A stretch of 64,000 nucleotides of DNA from Rhizobium leguminosarum. Lineage in GTDB: Bacteria; Pseudomonadota; Alphaproteobacteria; Rhizobiales; Rhizobiaceae. The position numbers were made by a program, and so were the translations under genes. Shown piece after piece: positions 61,447 to 64,000 of the stretch; within the stretch, counting starts at the first letter, position 1; each line of letters starts with the position of its first letter. The stretch is taken from NCBI RefSeq assembly GCF_002953715.1, contig NZ_CP025012.1, positions 2,108,001 through 2,172,000 of the forward strand, read 5' to 3'. The notes beneath the pieces are model-generated. The model saw only the letters and a program-made list of their open reading frames with translations. It was not told where the DNA came from and did no database searches.

Positions 61447-61839
61447 TCAGGCTGCCTTGCGGTTATCGACGGCAAAAGCGCCGGGACCGGAGAAGAACAG
61501 GTAGAGGAAGACGAAGCAGAACAGGATCGCGGCGTCGCCCTGGTTGACAGCCGGGAAGAAGCTGCTCGGGGCATGCGCCATGAAATAGGCAACGGCCATT
61601 TCGCCGGCAAGGAGGAAGGCGACAGGGCGCGTCAGCAGGCCGACGAGAATGAGGATACCGCCGACAAGCTCAAGAAGGGCGGCGAAGAGCATTAGCGGCG
61701 GCAGCGGACCGGCCATCTGCGCAGCCGGGAAAGCGAAAAGCTTCATCGTGCCGTGTTCGATGAACAGCAGCGCGGTGATGATTCTGAGAGCGGCCAGCCC
61801 ATAGGGGCGATAGGCGGAAAGACGCTCGAAAGTTGACAT
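61447..61839 (-). CDS. DoxX-family membrane protein
   Basis: A 130-residue protein with four membrane helices. The DoxX pattern is clear: GLAALRIITALLFIEHGTMK, LLELVGGILILVGLLTRPVA, LLAGEMAVAYFMAHAPSSFF and a last helix ILFCFVFLYLFFSGPGAFAV. Family members are linked to redox or sulfur-stress functions in some bacteria, but most have no known job. AGGAGAGG precedes the start. It is convergent with sugE. Confidence 0.9.
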   Translation of the reverse strand: MSTFERLSAYRPYGLAALRIITALLFIEHGTMKLFAFPAAQMAGPLPPLMLFAALLELVGGILILVGLLTRPVAFLLAGEMAVAYFMAHAPSSFFPAVNQGDAAILFCFVFLYLFFSGPGAFAVDNRKAA

Positions 61840-61978
61840 TAAACCTCTCCTTTAAAACAATAAGAGCCGAGCGTTAGCCTGTCCTTGGCAAGGATTGAAC
61901 ACACGGATCGCTGACGGCCGTTCACTTTTTCGACAGCGGCTAAACACCTGACCGGACAGTTTTAATCGCCGGCAGCCG

Positions 61979-63511
61979 TCAGAGCGGGATGTTGTCGTGT
62001 TTCTTCCACGGATTGGCGAGATCCTTGTTGCGCAGCATCTTCAGCCCGCGCGCCAGCCGCCGCCGGGTGGAATGCGGCATGATCACTTCGTCGACATAAC
62101 CACGCTCGGCGGCAACGAAGGGTGAGAGAAACCGGTCCTCGTACATTTTCGTATGGGCGGCGATCTTCTCCGGATCGGCGATATCCTTGCGGAAGATGAT
62201 CTCGACGGCGCCCTTGGCGCCCATCACGGCGATCTGCGCCGTCGGCCAGGCATAGTTGAGATCACCGCGCAGATGTTTCGACGCCATCACGTCATAGGCG
62301 CCGCCGAAGGCCTTGCGGGTGATGACGGTGAGCTTCGGCACCGTCGCCTCGGCATAGGCGAAGAGCAGCTTGGCGCCGTGCTTGATGAGGCCACCATATT
62401 CCTGCGCCGTACCCGGCAGGAAGCCCGGCACGTCGACGAAGGTGACGATCGGAATATTGAAGCAGTCGCAGAAGCGCACGAAACGGGCCGCCTTGCGTGA
62501 GGCGTCGCTGTCGAGAACGCCGGCCAGCACCATCGGCTGGTTGGCGACAAAACCGACGGTGGAGCCTTCGACGCGGCCGAAGCCGCAGACGATGTTTTTG
62601 GCAAAGCTCGTCTGGATCTCGAAGAAATCCCCCTCGTCGGCCACCTTCCGGATCAGTTCCTTGATGTCGTAAGGCTTGTTGGAACTCGCCGGCACCAGCG
62701 TGTCGAGCGAGGTGTCGATCTCAGTCACCGACTGGTAACATTCGATCTCCGGCAGCGGCGCGGTATTCGAAAGCGGCAGGAAATCGATCAGCCGGCGAAC
62801 CTGCAAGAGCGTTTCGACATCATTGTCATAGGCGCCATCGGCGATCGACGAGCGCACCGTATGCACCACGGCGCCGCCGAGTTCTTCGGCCGTCACCGTC
62901 TCGTTGGTCACGGTTTTCACCACATCGGGACCGGTGACGAACATATAGGAGGTATCGCGCACCATGAAAATGAAATCGGTCATCGCAGGCGAATAGACGT
63001 CACCGCCGGCGCAGGGACCCATGATCACCGAGATCTGCGGTATGACGCCGGAGGCGAGCACATTGCGCTGGAATACTTCGGCATAACCGCCGAGGGCCGC
63101 CACGCCCTCCTGGATGCGGGCGCCGCCGGCATCATAGATGCCGACGATCGGCGCGCGGTTCTTCAGCGCCATGTCCTGCACCTTCATGATCTTCTCGGCA
63201 TGCGCTTCCGATAGCGAGCCGCCGAAGACGGTGAAGTCCTTGGCGAAGACGAACACCGTACGACCATTGACCGTGCCCCAGCCGGTGACGACGCCGTCGC
63301 CGGCAATCCGGCTCTTATCCATGCCGAAATCGGTAGAGCGGTGTTCGACGAACATGTCGAACTCCTCGAAGGAGCCTTCGTCGAGGAAGAGGTCGATGCG
63401 CTCGCGCGCCGTCAGCTTGCCGCGTTTGTGCTGGGCGTCGATGCGCGCCTCGCCGCCACCGAGGCGGGCGATGCCGCGACGCCGTTCCAGTTCCTCGAGA
63501 ATTTCCTTCAT
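61979..63511 (-). CDS. pccB: Propionyl-CoA carboxylase beta subunit (carboxyltransferase)
   Basis: A 510-residue protein. It has the two acyl-CoA carboxyltransferase halves: N-terminal [55 protein letters not shown] and [17 protein letters not shown]-terminal [32 protein letters not shown] and [15 protein letters not shown], each read in short blocks. With PccA it carboxylates propionyl-CoA. GGAGATC lies upstream of the ATG. In this window it is separated from pccA by six genes and is on the opposite strand. Confidence 0.92.
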   Translation of the reverse strand: MKEILEELERRRGIARLGGGEARIDAQHKRGKLTARERIDLFLDEGSFEEFDMFVEHRSTDFGMDKSRIAGDGVVTGWGTVNGRTVFVFAKDFTVFGGSLSEAHAEKIMKVQDMALKNRAPIVGIYDAGGARIQEGVAALGGYAEVFQRNVLASGVIPQISVIMGPCAGGDVYSPAMTDFIFMVRDTSYMFVTGPDVVKTVTNETVTAEELGGAVVHTVRSSIADGAYDNDVETLLQVRRLIDFLPLSNTAPLPEIECYQSVTEIDTSLDTLVPASSNKPYDIKELIRKVADEGDFFEIQTSFAKNIVCGFGRVEGSTVGFVANQPMVLAGVLDSDASRKAARFVRFCDCFNIPIVTFVDVPGFLPGTAQEYGGLIKHGAKLLFAYAEATVPKLTVITRKAFGGAYDVMASKHLRGDLNYAWPTAQIAVMGAKGAVEIIFRKDIADPEKIAAHTKMYEDRFLSPFVAAERGYVDEVIMPHSTRRRLARGLKMLRNKDLANPWKKHDNIPL

Positions 63512-63557
63512 GCGATCTCCCTCGCCGCTGCGGGCGGCCGGCGGTTAGATTATGTGC

Positions 63558-63609
63558 TAGAGCATGATGCCGAAAAGTGTGCGCGGTTTTCGGTCAACAT
63601 CATGCTCTA
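63558..63609. repeat. Palindromic intergenic repeat
   Basis: TAGAGCATGATG (63558-63569) pairs with CATCATGCTCTA (63598-63609), with an inner CCGAAAA/TTTTCGG stem. This is a very common rhizobial intergenic repeat type. Confidence 0.8.
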
Positions 63610-63614
63610 ACTAT

Positions 63615-64000
63615 TTAGCGCCCGCGCCCGCTGAGTGAGAAAACCGAGCGTATCCTTGCTGCGGCGTCCTCGGCCAGGATCTCATCGGCAAGCTTGGGAT
63701 CGGCAGCGATGCTGGTGACGTCGAAGGCGCTGACGGCGATGACCGAGCCGTCCTCGACCGAGGCCGCGTCGATGCTGATCTTGGCGACGTTGCGGTCCTT
63801 CTGGAAGCCGAGACCCTTTTGGATAGAAACCACGCGGATCGTCAGCACCACCCGCGGCAGCACGGTGTCGCGCACGGTGGCGTTGATCGCCGCGTTGACG
63901 CGGTCGTTGATGCCGGAAAGCAGCTCGGCCGGCATGTTCGGACCGGAGAGAACGACGGCGCTGCGCACATCATAGACCGGCGCCTCCGGCTTGGTGGCCG
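63615..64000 (-). CDS. Conserved hypothetical protein (5' part missing)
   Basis: The frame is open from the right edge to the TAA at 63615-63617; about 127 residues are visible. The sequence (YDVRSAVVLSGPNMPAELLS, VNAAINATVRDTVLPRVVL, KISIDAASVEDGSVIAVSAF) ends FSLSGRGR. It resembles exported rhizobial proteins of unknown function, some with a lipoprotein signal, but the N-terminus is outside the window. Confidence 0.65.
   Translation of the reverse strand, partial: ATKPEAPVYDVRSAVVLSGPNMPAELLSGINDRVNAAINATVRDTVLPRVVLTIRVVSIQKGLGFQKDRNVAKISIDAASVEDGSVIAVSAFDVTSIAADPKLADEILAEDAAARIRSVFSLSGRGR

Overview
The window reads as a rhizobial (alphaproteobacterial, Rhizobium/Agrobacterium-type) chromosome or large replicon. 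Evidence is the high GC content, the propionyl-CoA carboxylase genes with rhizobial neighbours at the right end, palindromic intergenic repeats of the RIME kind, FixJ-type response regulators and a PrsDE-like type I secretion pair. The genus is an inference from gene content, not a database match.

Two parts can be told apart. From about 54.4 kb to the right end is dense, ordinary core sequence: a DMT permease, a conserved rhizobial protein, pccA, glutathione-dependent formaldehyde dehydrogenase, a small secreted protein, a YaiI-type protein, a guanidine-II riboswitch with its SMR exporter, DoxX, pccB and an edge-truncated gene. Three palindromic repeats lie here. From 1 to about 54.3 kb is accessory in character: mixed gene families, several broken genes, long gene-poor stretches, and a complete tyrosine recombinase (52962-54341) exactly at the transition. 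I read the left part as an integrated island whose other end lies outside the window.

Left part, in order. (1) 1-6.4 kb: a PNPOx-like protein, an exported metallo-beta-lactamase-fold protein and exported alpha/beta hydrolases around a regulator with an unusual winged-helix-then-receiver order, then an AraC regulator and a carboxymuconolactone-decarboxylase-family protein. (2) 6.6-11.7 kb: a leftward row of a DUF6130 protein, a single-domain receiver, a FixJ-type regulator, a GAF/PAS histidine kinase and the CbtAB cobalt transporter. (3) 11.8-14.4 kb: a rightward operon for a three-polypeptide cobalt nitrile hydratase or thiocyanate hydrolase with an aquaporin-family channel and a P460-type c-heme protein, divergent from cbtAB, which could supply its cobalt. 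(4) 14.4-17.3 kb: a decaying zone with two truncated genes abutting head-on, a frameshifted gene and a doubly frameshifted MFS transporter. (5) 17.6-23.1 kb: a tightly spaced leftward operon DUF2092 - small exported protein - DUF3604 (PHP-like) - parvulin PPIase - HupE/UreJ. (6) 23.4-31.8 kb: a TPR regulator with a duplicated N-terminal domain, an outer-membrane barrel, membrane proteins, a small heat-shock protein with a mirrored promoter region, small stress-type genes and a stand-alone ATP-dependent DNA ligase. (7) 32-36.4 kb: a frameshifted autotransporter, several gene remnants and an overlapping two-gene unit of unknown function. (8) 36.7-49.4 kb: a type I secretion unit (membrane fusion protein, ABC transporter, 2913-residue RTX/cadherin-type adhesin) with a LuxR-type regulator. 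(9) 49.4-54.3 kb: a gene-poor tail with a degenerate recombinase, a small protein and the intact integrase.

The strongest candidates for under-described biology are the DUF3604/parvulin/HupE operon, the split-subunit cobalt hydratase cluster with its own cobalt importer, the tandem-domain TPR regulator, the inverted wHTH-REC regulator, and the adhesin with three long paired repeats. The guanidine-II riboswitch is the best-supported non-coding element.
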